Below, in pieces: positions 1 through 10,712 of a stretch of 64,000 nt of DNA (positions within the stretch are counted from its first letter, which is position 1; every line of letters begins with the position of its first letter). The stretch spans positions 272,175,426-272,239,425 of the forward strand of contig CP136063.1 of the NCBI GenBank assembly GCA_032622095.1. The letters are read 5' to 3'. Made by a program: the position numbers and the translations under genes. Below the pieces are notes generated by a model that saw only the letters and a list, made by a program, of their open reading frames with translations, made no database searches and had not been told where the DNA came from. The DNA is from Siphonodentalium dalli (taxonomy: Eukaryota; Mollusca; Scaphopoda; Gadilida; Siphonodentaliidae).

Positions 1-1342
1 ATTCATGGTATGTTACAAATAAAGAACGCTCATTGTTCGTCTATTCCTGGTATGTTACAAATAAAGAGCGTTCATCGTTAGTCTACTCCTGATATATTAC
101 ACATAAAGAACGCTCATTGTTTGTCTATTCCTGGTATGTTACAAATAAAGAACGCTCATTGTTTGTCTACTCCTGGTATGTTACAAATAAAGAACGCTCA
201 TTGTTCGTCTATTCCTGGTATGTTACAAATAAAGAACGCTCATTGTTAGTCTTACTCCTGGTATGTTACAAATAAAGAACGCTCATTGTTTGTCTACTCC
301 TGGTATGTTACAAATAAAGAACGCTCATTGTTCGTCTATTCCTGGTATTTTACAAATAAAGAGCGTTCATTGTTAGTCTATACCTGGTATGTTACACATA
401 AAGAACGCTCATTGTTAGTCTATTCCTGGTATGTTACAAATAAAGAGCGTTCATCGTTAGTCTATTCCTGGTATGTTACAAATAAAGAACGCTCATTGTT
501 TGTCTACTCCTGGTATGTTACAAATAAAGAACGCTCATTGTTCGTCTATTCCTGGTATGTTACAAATAAAGAGCGTTCATCGTTAGTCTATTCCTGATAT
601 ATTACACATAAAGAACGCTCATTGTTAGTCTTACTCCTGGTATGTTACAAATAAAGAACGCTCATTGTTAGTCTTACTCCTGGTATGTTACAAATAAAGA
701 GAGTTCATTGTTAGTCTATTCCTGGTATGTTACAAATAAAGAACGCTCATTGTTCGTCTATTCCTGGTATGTTACAAATAAAGAGCGTTCATCGTTAGTC
801 TATTCCTGATATATTACACATAAAGAACGCTCATTGTTAGTCTTACTCCTGGTTTGTTACAAATAAAGAACGCTCATTGTTAGTCTTACTCCTGGTATGT
901 TACAAATAAAGAGAGTTCATTGTTAGTCTATTCCTGGTATGTTACAAATAAAGAACGCTCATTGTTCGTCTATTCCTGGTATGTTACAAATAAAGAACGC
1001 TCATTGTTCGTCTATTCCTGGTATGTTACAAATGAAGAACGCTCATTGTTCGTCTATTCCTAGTATGTTACAAATAAAGAGCGTTCATCGTTAGTCTATT
1101 CCTGGTATGTTACAAATAAAGAACGCTCATTGTTCGTCTACTCCTGGTATGTCACAAATAAAGAACGTTCATTGTTAGTCTATTCCTGGTATGTTACAAA
1201 TAAAGAACGCTCATTGTTTGTCTACTCCTGGTATGTTACAAATAAAGAACGCTCATTGTTCGTCTATTCCTGGTATGTTACAAATAAAGAGCGTTCATCG
1301 TTAGTCTATTCCTGATATATTACACATAAAGAACGCTCATTG
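1..1342 (+). repeat. First copy of a 1.9-kb-spaced duplication in the left block
   Basis: Unit order and variants here recur downstream at 1898-3196. Shared markers are the TTCATGGTATG unit (1 and 1898), the GGTATTTTACAAATAAAG unit (near 343 and 2239), the TGGTTTGTTAC unit (near 850 and 2747), the AAATGAAGAACGC unit (near 1031 and 2927) and the GGTATGTCACAAATAAAG unit (near 1146 and 3042). The offset is 1897 bp at the start and 1896 bp after a single-base 42/43-bp switch near 250. It falls to 1854 bp after one 42-bp unit present here near 1218-1260 and absent downstream. The window starts inside this copy, so its true left end is unknown. Confidence 0.85.
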
Positions 1343-3180
1343 TTCGTCTATTCCTGGTATGTTACAAATAAAGAACGCTCATTGTTCGTCTATTCCTGGT
1401 ATGTTACAAATAAAGAGCGTTCATCGTTAGTCTATTCCTGATATATTACACATAAAGAACGCTCATTGTTAGTCTTACTCATGGTATGTTACAAATAAAG
1501 AGAGTTCATTGTTAGTCTATTCCTGGTATGTTACAAATAAAGAACGCTCATTGTTCGTCTATTCCTGATATGTTACAAATAAAGAGGGTTCATCGTTAGT
1601 CTATTCCTGATATATTACACATAAAGAACGCTCATTGTTAGTCTTACTCCTGGTTTGTTACAAATAAAGAACGCTCATTGTTCGTCTATTCCTGGTATGT
1701 TACAAATAAAGAACGCTCATTGTTCGTCTATTCCTGGTATGTTACAAATAAAGAACGCTCATTGTTCGTCTACTCCTGATATATTACACATAAAGAACGC
1801 TCATTGTTTGTCTATTCCTGGTATGTTACAAATAAAGAACGCTCATTGTTTGTCTACTCCTGGTATGTTACAAATAAAGAACGCTCATTGTTCGTCTATT
1901 CATGGTATGTTACAAATAAAGAACGCTCATTGTTCGTCTATTCCTGGTATGTTACAAATAAAGAGCGTTCATCGTTAGTCTACTCCTGATATATTACACA
2001 TAAAGAACGCTCATTGTTTGTCTATTCCTGGTATGTTACAAATAAAGAACGCTCATTGTTTGTCTACTCCTGGTATGTTACAAATAAAGAACGCTCATTG
2101 TTCGTCTATTCCTGGTATGTTACAAATAAAGAACGCTCATTGTTAGTCTATTCCTGGTATGTTACAAATAAAGAACGCTCATTGTTTGTCTACTCCTGGT
2201 ATGTTACAAATAAAGAACGCTCATTGTTCGTCTATTCCTGGTATTTTACAAATAAAGAGCGTTCATTGTTAGTCTATACCTGGTATGTTACACATAAAGA
2301 ACGCTCATTGTTAGTCTATTCCTGGTATGTTACAAATAAAGAGCGTTCATCGTTAGTCTATTCCTGGTATGTTACAAATAAAGAACGCTCATTGTTTGTC
2401 TACTCCTGGTATGTTACAAATAAAGAACGCTCATTGTTCGTCTATTCCTGGTATGTTACAAATAAAGAGCGTTCATCGTTAGTCTATTCCTGATATATTA
2501 CACATAAAGAACGCTCATTGTTAGTCTTACTCCTGGTATGTTACAAATAAAGAACGCTCATTGTTAGTCTTACTCCTGGTATGTTACAAATAAAGAGAGT
2601 TCATTGTTAGTCTATTCCTGGTATGTTACAAATAAAGAACGCTCATTGTTCGTCTATTCCTGGTATGTTACAAATAAAGAGCGTTCATCGTTAGTCTATT
2701 CCTGATATATTACACATAAAGAACGCTCATTGTTAGTCTTACTCCTGGTTTGTTACAAATAAAGAACGCTCATTGTTAGTCTTACTCCTGGTATGTTACA
2801 AATAAAGAGAGTTCATTGTTAGTCTATTCCTGGTATGTTACAAATAAAGAACGCTCATTGTTCGTCTATTCCTGGTATGTTACAAATAAAGAACGCTCAT
2901 TGTTCGTCTATTCCTGGTATGTTACAAATGAAGAACGCTCATTGTTCGTCTATTCCTAGTATGTTACAAATAAAGAGCGTTCATCGTTAGTCTATTCCTG
3001 GTATGTTACAAATAAAGAACGCTCATTGTTCGTCTACTCCTGGTATGTCACAAATAAAGAACGTTCATTGTTAGTCTATTCCTGGTATGTTACAAATAAA
3101 GAACGCTCATTGTTCGTCTATTCCTGGTATGTTACAAATAAAGAGCGTTCATCGTTAGTCTATTCCTGATATATTACACA
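1..3180 (+). repeat. Homogeneous monomer block, an expanded segment of the macro-unit
   Basis: About 75 monomers, mostly exactly 42 bp and mostly with the GAACGCTC core followed by TTCGTC, TTTGTC or TTAGTC. Units carrying TCCTGATATATTACAC recur at irregular multi-unit intervals (near 87, 595, 806, 1313, 1440, 1605, 1775, 1985, 2490, 2700 and 3165). The same monomer types appear in ordinary macro-units only as a short run of 8-9 units (for example 11700-12120), so I infer a local expansion of that run. The block meets the macro-unit sequence at about 3180, within monomer sequence shared by both sides. Because 42 is a multiple of three, 14-residue open frames up to 159 codons long (2014-2493) run through it; these are not credible genes. 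Confidence 0.9.
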
Positions 3181-3196
3181 TAAAGAACGCTCATTG
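1898..3196 (+). repeat. Second copy of the 1.9-kb-spaced duplication
   Basis: Partner of 1-1342, with the same series of variant units in the same order. It differs by one base in unit length near 2147 and lacks one 42-bp unit near 3113. Its end coincides with the switch from the homogeneous block to macro-unit sequence at about 3180-3196, so the boundary of the duplication and the boundary of the block may be one event. Confidence 0.85.
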
Positions 3197-3905
3197 TTAG
3201 TCTATTACTGGTATGTTACAAATAAAGGGCGTTCATCGTTAGTCTATTCCTGGTATGTTACAAATAAAGAACGCTCATCGTTTGTCTATTCCTGGTATGT
3301 TACAAATAAAGAACACTCATTGTTAGTCTATTCCTGGTATGTTATAAATAAAGAGTGTTCATTGTTAGTCTATTCCTGATATATTACACATAAAGAACGC
3401 TCATTGTTAGTCTTACTCCTGGTATGTTACATATAAGGAACGCACATTGTTAGTCTTACTCCTGGTATGTTACAAATAAAGAGCGTTCATTGCTAGTCTA
3501 TTCCTGTTATGTTACAAATAAAGAGCGTTCATTGTTAGTCTTACTCCTTGTATGTTACAAATAAAGAAAGCTCATTGTTAGTCTATTCCTGGTATGTTAT
3601 AAATAAAGAGCGTTCATTGTTAGTCTTACTCCTGGTATGTTACCAATAAAGAACGCTTATTATTGGTATATTCCTGGTATGTTACAAATAAAGAGCGTTC
3701 GATGTTAGTCTTACTCATTGTATATTAAAAATAAAGACCGTTCATTGTTAGTCTTAGTCATGGTATGTTAGAAATAAAGAGCGCGCATTGTTAGTCTATT
3801 CCTGGTATGTTATAAATACAGAGCGTTCATTGTTAGTCTTACTCCTGGTATGTTACCAATAAAGAACGCTCATTGTTAGTCTATTCATGGTATGTTGCAA
3901 ATAAA

Positions 3906-4414
3906 GAGCGTTCATTGTTAGTCTATTCCTGGTATGTTACAAATAAAGAACGCTCATTGTTAGTCTTATTCCTGGTATGTTACAAATAAAGAGCGTTCAT
4001 TGTTCGTCTATTCATGGTATGTAACCAACAAAGAACGTCCATTGTTAGTCTTATTCATGGTATGTTACAAATAAAGAGCGTTCACTGTTAGTCACCTCCT
4101 GGTAAATAACCAATAATGAGCGTTCATTGTTAGTCTATTCCTGGTATGTTACAAATAAAGATCATTCATTGTTAGTCGTATTCCTGGTATGTTACAAATA
4201 AAGAGCGTTCATTGTTAGTCTATCCCTGGTATGTTACAAATAAACAGCGTTTATTGTTAGTCTATTCCTGGTATGTAGCCAACAAAGAACTTTCATTGTT
4301 AGTCTTATTCCTATTATGTTACACATTAAGAGCGTTCATTGTTAGTCTATTCATTGTTTGTTACCAATAAAGACCGTTCATTGTTAGTCTTAGTCATGTT
4401 ATGTTACAAATAAA
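3906..4414 (+). repeat. 509-bp block (12 monomers), present or absent by macro-unit type
   Basis: In macro-units 1, 5, 6 and 7 the unit with TATGTTGCAAATAAAG is followed by this 509-bp stretch before the AAGATTGTCTCTTG unit. Copies lie at 3906-4414, 37983-38491, 50540-51048 and 59398-59906. In macro-units 2, 3 and 4 (near 12638, 24049 and 29718), and in the second half of macro-unit 5 (near 42272), TTGCAAATAAAG joins AAGATTGTC directly. The break falls inside the shared AATAAAGA of two monomers, as expected for exchange between misaligned units. It contains the distinctive GTCACCTCCTGGTAAATAACC unit. Confidence 0.88.
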
Positions 4415-4570
4415 GATTGTCTCTTGTTAGTATATTCATGGTATGTTACAAATAAAGATAGTTCATTGTTAGTCTTATTCCTGGTATGTTACAAATCAAG
4501 AGCGTTCATTGTTAGTCTTACACATTGTATGTTGAAAATAAAGAGCGTTCATTGTTAGTCTATTCCTGGT

Positions 4571-7500
4571 TTGTTACAAATAAATAACGCTCATTGTTAT
4601 ATAGTCTATTCTTGGTATGTTTCAAATAAAGAGCGTTCATTGTTAGTCTATTCCTGGTATGTTACAAATAAAGAGCATTCATTGTTATTCTATTCCTGGT
4701 ATGTTACAAATAACGAGCGTTCATTGCTAGTCTATTCCCGTTATGTTACAAATAAAGAGCGTTCATTGTTAGACTATTACTGGTATGTTACACATAAAGA
4801 GCGTTCATTGTTTGTATTATTCCTGGTATGTTACAAATAAAGAACGCGCATTGTTAGTCTATTCCTGGTATGTTACAAATAAAGAACGTTCATTTTTAGT
4901 CTATCCCTGGTATGTTACAATAAAGAGCGTCATTGTTAGTCTATTCCTGGTATGTTACAAATAAAGAGCGTTCATTGTTATTCTATTCCTGGTATGTTAC
5001 AATTAAAGAGCGTTCATTGTTAGTCTATTCATGGTATGTTACAAATGAAGAACGTCCATTGTTATTCTTATTCATGGTATGTTACCAATAAAGACCGTTC
5101 AGTGTTAGTCTTAGTCATGTTATGTTACAAATTAAGAGCGTTCATTGTTAGTATATTCATGGTATGTTACAAATAAAGATCGTTCATTGTTAGTCTTATT
5201 CCTGGTATGTTACAAATAAAGAGCGTTCAATGTTAGTCTTACTCATTGTATGTTAAAAATAAAGACCGTTCATTGTTAGTCTTAGTCATGGTATGTTAGA
5301 AATGAAGAGCTTTCCTTGTTAGTATATTCATTGTATGTTACAAATAAAGATCGTTCATTGTTAGTCTTATTCCTGGTATGTTACACATAAAGAGCGTTCA
5401 TTGTTATTCTATTCCTGGTATGTTACAATTAAAGAGCGTTCATTGTTAGTCTACTCATGGTATGTTACAAATAAAGAACGTCCATTGTTATTCTTATTCA
5501 TGGTATGTTACAGATAAAGAGCGTTCATTGTTAGTCTTATTCCTGGTACGATACACATAAAAAGCGTTCATTGTTAGTCTACTCATTGTATGTTACCAAT
5601 AAAGACCGTTCAGTGTTAGTCTTAGTCATGGTATGTTACAAATTAAGAGCGTTCATTGTTAGTATATTCATGGTATGTTACAAATAAAGATCGTTCATTG
5701 TTTTGTCTTATTCCTGGTATGTTACAAATAAAGAGCGTTCAATGTTAGTCTTACTCATTGTATGTTAAAAATAAAGACCGTTCATTGTTAGTCTTAGTCA
5801 TGGTATGTGCGAAATGAAGAGCTTTCCCTGTTAGTATATTCATTGTATGTTACAAATAAAGATCGTTCATTGTTAGTCTTATTCCTGGTATGTTACACAT
5901 AAAGAGCGTTCATTGTTAGTCTACTCATTGTATGTTACCAATAAAGACTGTTCATTGTTAGTCTTAGTCATGGTATGTTACAAATAAAGAGCGTTCATTG
6001 TTAGTCTATTCATGGTATGTAACCAACAAAGAACGTCCATTGTTAGTCTTATTCATGGTATGTTACAAATAAAGAGCGTTCACTGTTAGTCACCTCCTGG
6101 TAAATAACCAATACTGACCGTTCATTGTTAGTCTATTCCTGGTATGTTACCAATACAGATCATTCATTGTTAGTCGTATTCCTGGTATGTTACAAATAAA
6201 GAGCGTTCATTGTTAGTCTATTCCTGGTATGTTACAAATAAAGAGCGTTTATTGTTAGTCTATTCCTGGTATGTAGCCAACAAAGAACTTTCATTGTTAG
6301 TCTTATTCCTAGTATGTTACACATTAAGAGCGTTCATTGTTAGTCTATTCATTGTTTGTTACCAATAAAGACCGTGCATTGTTAGTCTTAGTCATGGTAT
6401 ATTACAAATAAATATTGTCTCTTGTTAGTATATGCATGGTATGTTACAAATAAAGATAGTTCATTGTTAGTCTTATTTCTGGTATGTTACAAATAAAGAG
6501 CGTTAATTGTTAGTCTATTCCTGGTTTGTTACAAATAAATAACGCTCATTGTTATATAGTCTATTCTTGGTATGTTTCAAATAAAGAGCGTTCATTGTAG
6601 GTCTATTCCTGGTATGTTACAAATAAAGAGCATTCATTGTTATTCTATTCCTGGTATGTTACAAATAACGAGCGTTCATTGCTAGTCTATTCCCGTTATG
6701 TTACAAATAAAGAGCGTTCACTGTTAGACTATTACTGGCATGTTACAAATAAAGAGCGTTCATTGTTTGTATTATTCCTGGTATGTTACAAATAAAGAAC
6801 GCTCATTTTTAGTCTATTCCTGGTATGTTACAAATAAAGAACGTTCATTTTTAGTCTATCCCTGGTATGTTACAAATAAAGAGCGTTCATTGTTAGTCTA
6901 TTCCTGGTATGTTACAAATAAAATGCGTTCATTGTTAGTCTATTCCTGGTATGTTACACATAAAGAGCGTTCATTGCTAATCTATTCCTGTTATGTTACA
7001 AATTACGTGCGTTCATTGCTAGACTTATTCGTGGTATGTAACCAACACAGAGCGTTCATTGTTAGTCTTACTTTTGGTATGTTACAAATAAAGAGCGTTC
7101 ATTGTTAGTCTTATTCCTTGTATGTTACAAATAAAGAGCGTGTATTGTTAGTCTATTCCTGGTATGTTACAAATAAAGAGCGTTTATTGTTAGTCTATTC
7201 CTGGTATGTAACCAACAAAGAACGTCCATTGTTAGTCTTATTCCTGGTATGTTACACATAAAGAGCGTTCATTTTTAGTCTTATTCCTGGTATGTTACAA
7301 ATAAAGAACGCTCAATGTTAGTCACCTCCTGGTAAATAACCAATAATGAGCGTTCATTGTTAGTCTATTCCTGGTATGTTACAAATAAAGATCATTCATT
7401 GTTAGTCGTATTCCTGGTATGTTACAAATAAAGAGCGTTCATTGTTAGTCTATCCCTGGTATGTTACAAATAAACAGCGTTTATTGTTAGTCTATTCCTG

Positions 7501-7800
7501 GTATGTAGCCAACAAAGAACTTTCATTGTTAGTCTTATTCCTATTATGTTACACATTAAGAGCGTTCATTGTTAGTCTATTCATTGTTTGTTACCAATAA
7601 AGAACGCTCATTGTTAGTCTTAGTCATGTTATGTTACAAATAAAGATTGTCTCTTGTTAGTATATTCATGGTATGTTACAAATAAAGATAGTTCATTGTT
7701 AGTCTTATTCCTGGTATGTTACAAATCAAGAGCGTTCATTGTTAGTCTTACACATTGTATGTTGAAAATAAAGAGCGTTCATTGTTAGTCTATTCCTGGT
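4571..7800 (+). repeat. 3230-bp subunit, copy in macro-unit 1
   Basis: The phase is arbitrary. I start it at the marker unit TTGTTACAAATAAATAACGC, which is followed by a lengthened unit containing GTTATATAGTC. The same marker and roughly 250 bp after it recur at 7801. Within the subunit a related marker recurs near 6528, about 1955 bp in, followed by a diverged continuation containing AAATTACGTGCG and AACACAGAGCG. The subunit is therefore itself an older, diverged duplication. No coding function is evident. Confidence 0.85.
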
Positions 7801-9109
7801 TTGTTACAAATAAATAACGCTCATTGTTATATAGTCTATTCTTGGTATGTTTCAAATAAAGAGCGTTCATTGTTAGTCTATTCCTGGTATGTTACAAATA
7901 AAGAGCATTCATTGTTATTCTATTCCTGGTATGTTACAAATAACGAGCGTTCATTGCTAGTCTATTCCCGTTATGTTACAAATAAAGAGCGTTCATTGTT
8001 AGACTATTACTGGTATGTTACACATAAAGAGCGTTCATTGTTTGTATTATTCCTGGTATGTTACAAATAAAGAACGCGCATTGTTAGTCTATTCCTGGTA
8101 TGTTACAAATAAAGAACGTTCATTTTTAGTCTATCCCTAGTATGTTACAATAAAGAGCGTCATTGTTAGTCTATTCCTGGTATGTTACAAATAAAGAGCG
8201 TTCATTGTTATTCTATTCCTGGTATGTTACAATTAAAGAGCGTTCATTGTTAGTCTATTCATGGTATGTTACAAATAAAGAACGTCCATTGTTATTCTTA
8301 TTCATGGTATGTTACAGATAAAGAGCGTTCATTGTTAGTCTTATTCCTGGTATGATACACATAAAAAGCGTTCATTGTTAGTCTACTCATTGTATGTTAC
8401 CAATAAAGACGGTTCAGTGTTAGTCTTAGTCATGTTATGTTACAAATTAAGAGCGTTCATTGTTAGTATATTCATGGTATGTTACAAATAAAGATCGTTC
8501 ATTGTTAGTCTTATTCCTGGTATGTTACAAATAAAGAGCGTTCAATGTTAGTCTTACTCATTGTATGTTAAAAATAAAGACCGTTCATTGTTAGTCTTAG
8601 TCATGGTATGTTAGAAATGAAGAGCTTTCCTTGTTAGTATATTCATTGTATGTTACAAATAAAGATCGTTCATTGTTAGTCTTATTCCTGGTATGTTACA
8701 CATAAAGAGCGTTCATTGTTAGTCTACTCATTGTATGTTACCAATAAAGACTGTTCATTGTTAGTCTTAGTCATGGTATGTTACAAATAAAGAACGCTCA
8801 TTGTTAGTCTTATTCCTGGTATGTTACAAATAACGAACGCTCATTGTTAGTCTTATTCATGGTATGTTACTAATAAAGAGCGTTCATTGTTAGTCTAGTC
8901 CTTGTATGTTACAAATAAAGAACGCTCATTGATAGTCTTACTCCTGGTATGTAACCAACAAAGAACGTCCATTGTTAGTCTTATTCATGGTATGTTACAA
9001 ATAAAAAGCGTTCACTGTTAATCTATTCCTGGTATATAACTAACAAAGAACGTCTATTGTTGGTATATTCCTGGTATGTTACAAATAAAGCGCGTTCATA
9101 GTTAGTCTT

Positions 9110-9700
9110 ACTCATGGTATGGTACAAATAAAGAGCGTTCATTGCTAGTATTATTCCTGGTATGTAACCAGCAAAGAACGTCCATTGTTAGTCTTATTCG
9201 TTGTATGCTACAAATAAGGAGCGTTTATTGCTAGTCTTAATCCTGGTATGTAACCAACAAAGAACGTCCATTGTTAGTCTTATTCATGGTATGTTAAAAA
9301 TAAAGAGCGTTCATTGCTAGTCTTATTTCTGGTATGTAACCAACAAAGAACGTCAATTGTTAGTCTTATTCATTGTATGTTACAAATAAAGAGCGTTCAT
9401 TGATAGTCTTATTCCTGCTATGTAACCAACAAAGAACGTCCACTGTTAGTCTTTCTCCTGGTATGTTACAAATAAAGAGCGTTCATTGTTAGTCTTACTC
9501 CTGGTATGTTACAAATAAAGAGCGTTCATTGCTAGTCTTATTCCAGGATTCTAACCAACAAAGAACGTCCATTGTTAGTCTTATTCATGGTATGTTACAA
9601 ATAAAGATAGTTCATTGCTAGTCTTATTTCTGGTATGTAACCAACACAGAACGTCCATTGTTAGTCTTATTCATGGTATGTTACAAATAAAGAGCGTTCA
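9110..9700 (+). repeat. Alternating 86-bp dimer block upstream of the insert
   Basis: Two monomer types alternate. One ends GCTAGTCTTATTCCTGG and is followed by TATGTAACCAACAAAGAACGTCCATT. The other has GTTAGTCTTATTCATGG and continues TATGTTACAAATAAAG. Together they form a dimer of about 86 bp. The order of private variants (TTAAAAATAAAG, GCTACAAATAAGG, TTCCAGGATTCTAACC) is mirrored in the block just after the insert at 11083-11640. Equivalent copies precede every later insert. Confidence 0.85.
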
Positions 9701-9839
9701 TTGCTAGTCTTATTCCTGGTATGTTACAAATAAATAGCGTTCATTGTTAGTCTATTCCTGGTATGTTACAAATAAAGAGCGTTCATTGTTAGTCTATTCC
9801 TGGTATGTTAAAAATAAAGTGCGTTCATTGCTAGTCTTA

Positions 9840-9858
9840 TTCCTGGTATGGGTATGTT
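9840..9858 (+). repeat. Irregular monomer with a 6-bp GGTATG tandem duplication
   Basis: The reading CCTGGTATGGGTATGTTAC shows a duplicated GGTATG in one unit. The same irregular unit occurs at the matching place before the later inserts (near 21256, 26925, 35148, 47705 and 56563), so it predates the macro-unit amplification. It is a useful alignment landmark. Confidence 0.85.
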
Positions 9859-10138
9859 ACAAATAAAGAGCGTTCATTGCTAGTCTTATTCCTGGTATGT
9901 TACAAATAAATAGCGTTCATTGTTAGTCTATTCCTTGTATGTTACAAATAAAGAGCGTTCATTGTTAGTCTATTCCTGGTATGTTACAAATAAAGAGCGT
10001 TCATTGCTAGTCTTATTCCTGGTATATAACCAACAAAGAGCGTTCATTGTTAGTCTTACTCCTGGTATGTTACGAATAAATAGCGTTCATTGTTAGTCTA
10101 TTCCTGGTATGTTACAAATAAAGTGCGTTCATTGCTAG

Positions 10139-10165
10139 TCTTATTCCTGGTAGTCTTATTCCTGG
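10139..10165 (+). repeat. Truncated monomer: duplicated TAGTCTTATTCCTGG
   Basis: GCTAGTCTTATTCCTGG is followed at once by TAGTCTTATTCCTGG and then a normal unit, so about 15 bp of one monomer is repeated without the rest. This is present at the same relative place in each later macro-unit (for example near 21550, 27220, 35443 and 48000). Confidence 0.82.
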
Positions 10166-10410
10166 TATGTTACAAATAAAGAACGCTCATTGTTAGTCTA
10201 TTCCTGGTATGTTACAAATAAAGAACGTCCATTGTTAGTCTTAATCCTGGTATGTTACAAATAAAGAACGTTCATTGCTAGTCTTATTCCTGGTATGTTA
10301 CAAATAAGGAACGTCCATTGTTAGTATATTCCTGGTATGTTACAAATAAAGAGCATTCATTGTTAGTCTTACTCCTGGTATGTTACAAATAAAGAGCGCT
10401 CATTGTTAGT

Positions 10411-10666
10411 CTTATTCCTGGTATGTTACAAATAAAGAGCGTTCATTGTTAGTCTTATTCCTGGTATGTTACAAATAAAGAGCGTTCATTGTTAGTTTAT
10501 TCCTGGTATGTTACAGATAAGGAACGCCCATTGTTAGTCTTATTCCTGGTATGTTACAAATAAAGAGCGTTCATTGTTAGTCTTATTCCTGGTATGTTAC
10601 AAATAAAGAGCGTTCATTGTTAGTTTATTCCTGGTATGTTACAAATAAGGAACGCCCATTGTTAGT
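10411..10666 (+). repeat. 128-bp trimer repeated twice just before the insert
   Basis: Three units (43 + 42 + 43 bp) ending in the variant AAATAAGGAACGCCC, or AGATAAGGAACGCCC in the first copy, recur with a 128-bp spacing (the AGGAACGCCC units lie near 10519 and 10647). They differ by one base, AGATAAGG versus AAATAAGG. The pair is retained before each insert. Confidence 0.88.
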
Positions 10667-10712
10667 CTTATTCCTGGTATGTTACAAATAAAGAGCGTTC
10701 ATTGTTAGTCTA

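Larger units (their letters stand above)
3181..10712 (+). repeat. Macro-unit 1, lacking its left end and insert
   Basis: From about 3181 the monomer order matches the later macro-units from about 1.2 kb after their insert onward; 3379 corresponds to 12111 in the next copy. It contains the 509-bp block (3906-4414) and one 3230-bp subunit step (4571 to 7801), and ends at the insert at 10713. It has the 509-bp block typical of the long form but lacks the 84-bp pair of units at about 5088. It is therefore a mosaic of the long and short forms. The expected insert and about 1.2 kb of flank are missing, replaced by the homogeneous block to the left. Confidence 0.88.

Noticed and set aside
2014-2493. 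A 159-codon open frame of 14-residue repeats, with similar frames of 61-131 codons elsewhere
   Set aside because: The frame exists because stop-free 42-bp units keep register. It opens and closes wherever a 43-bp unit or a TGATATATT variant occurs, and it has no promoter, start context, signal or domain. A second frame is open in the same DNA.
4571-4840. The 89-codon frame repeated about 17 times as a conserved small gene family
   Set aside because: It begins at a TTG inside a monomer and is made of the same 14-residue repeats. The copies are identical because the 3.2-kb subunits are recent duplicates.
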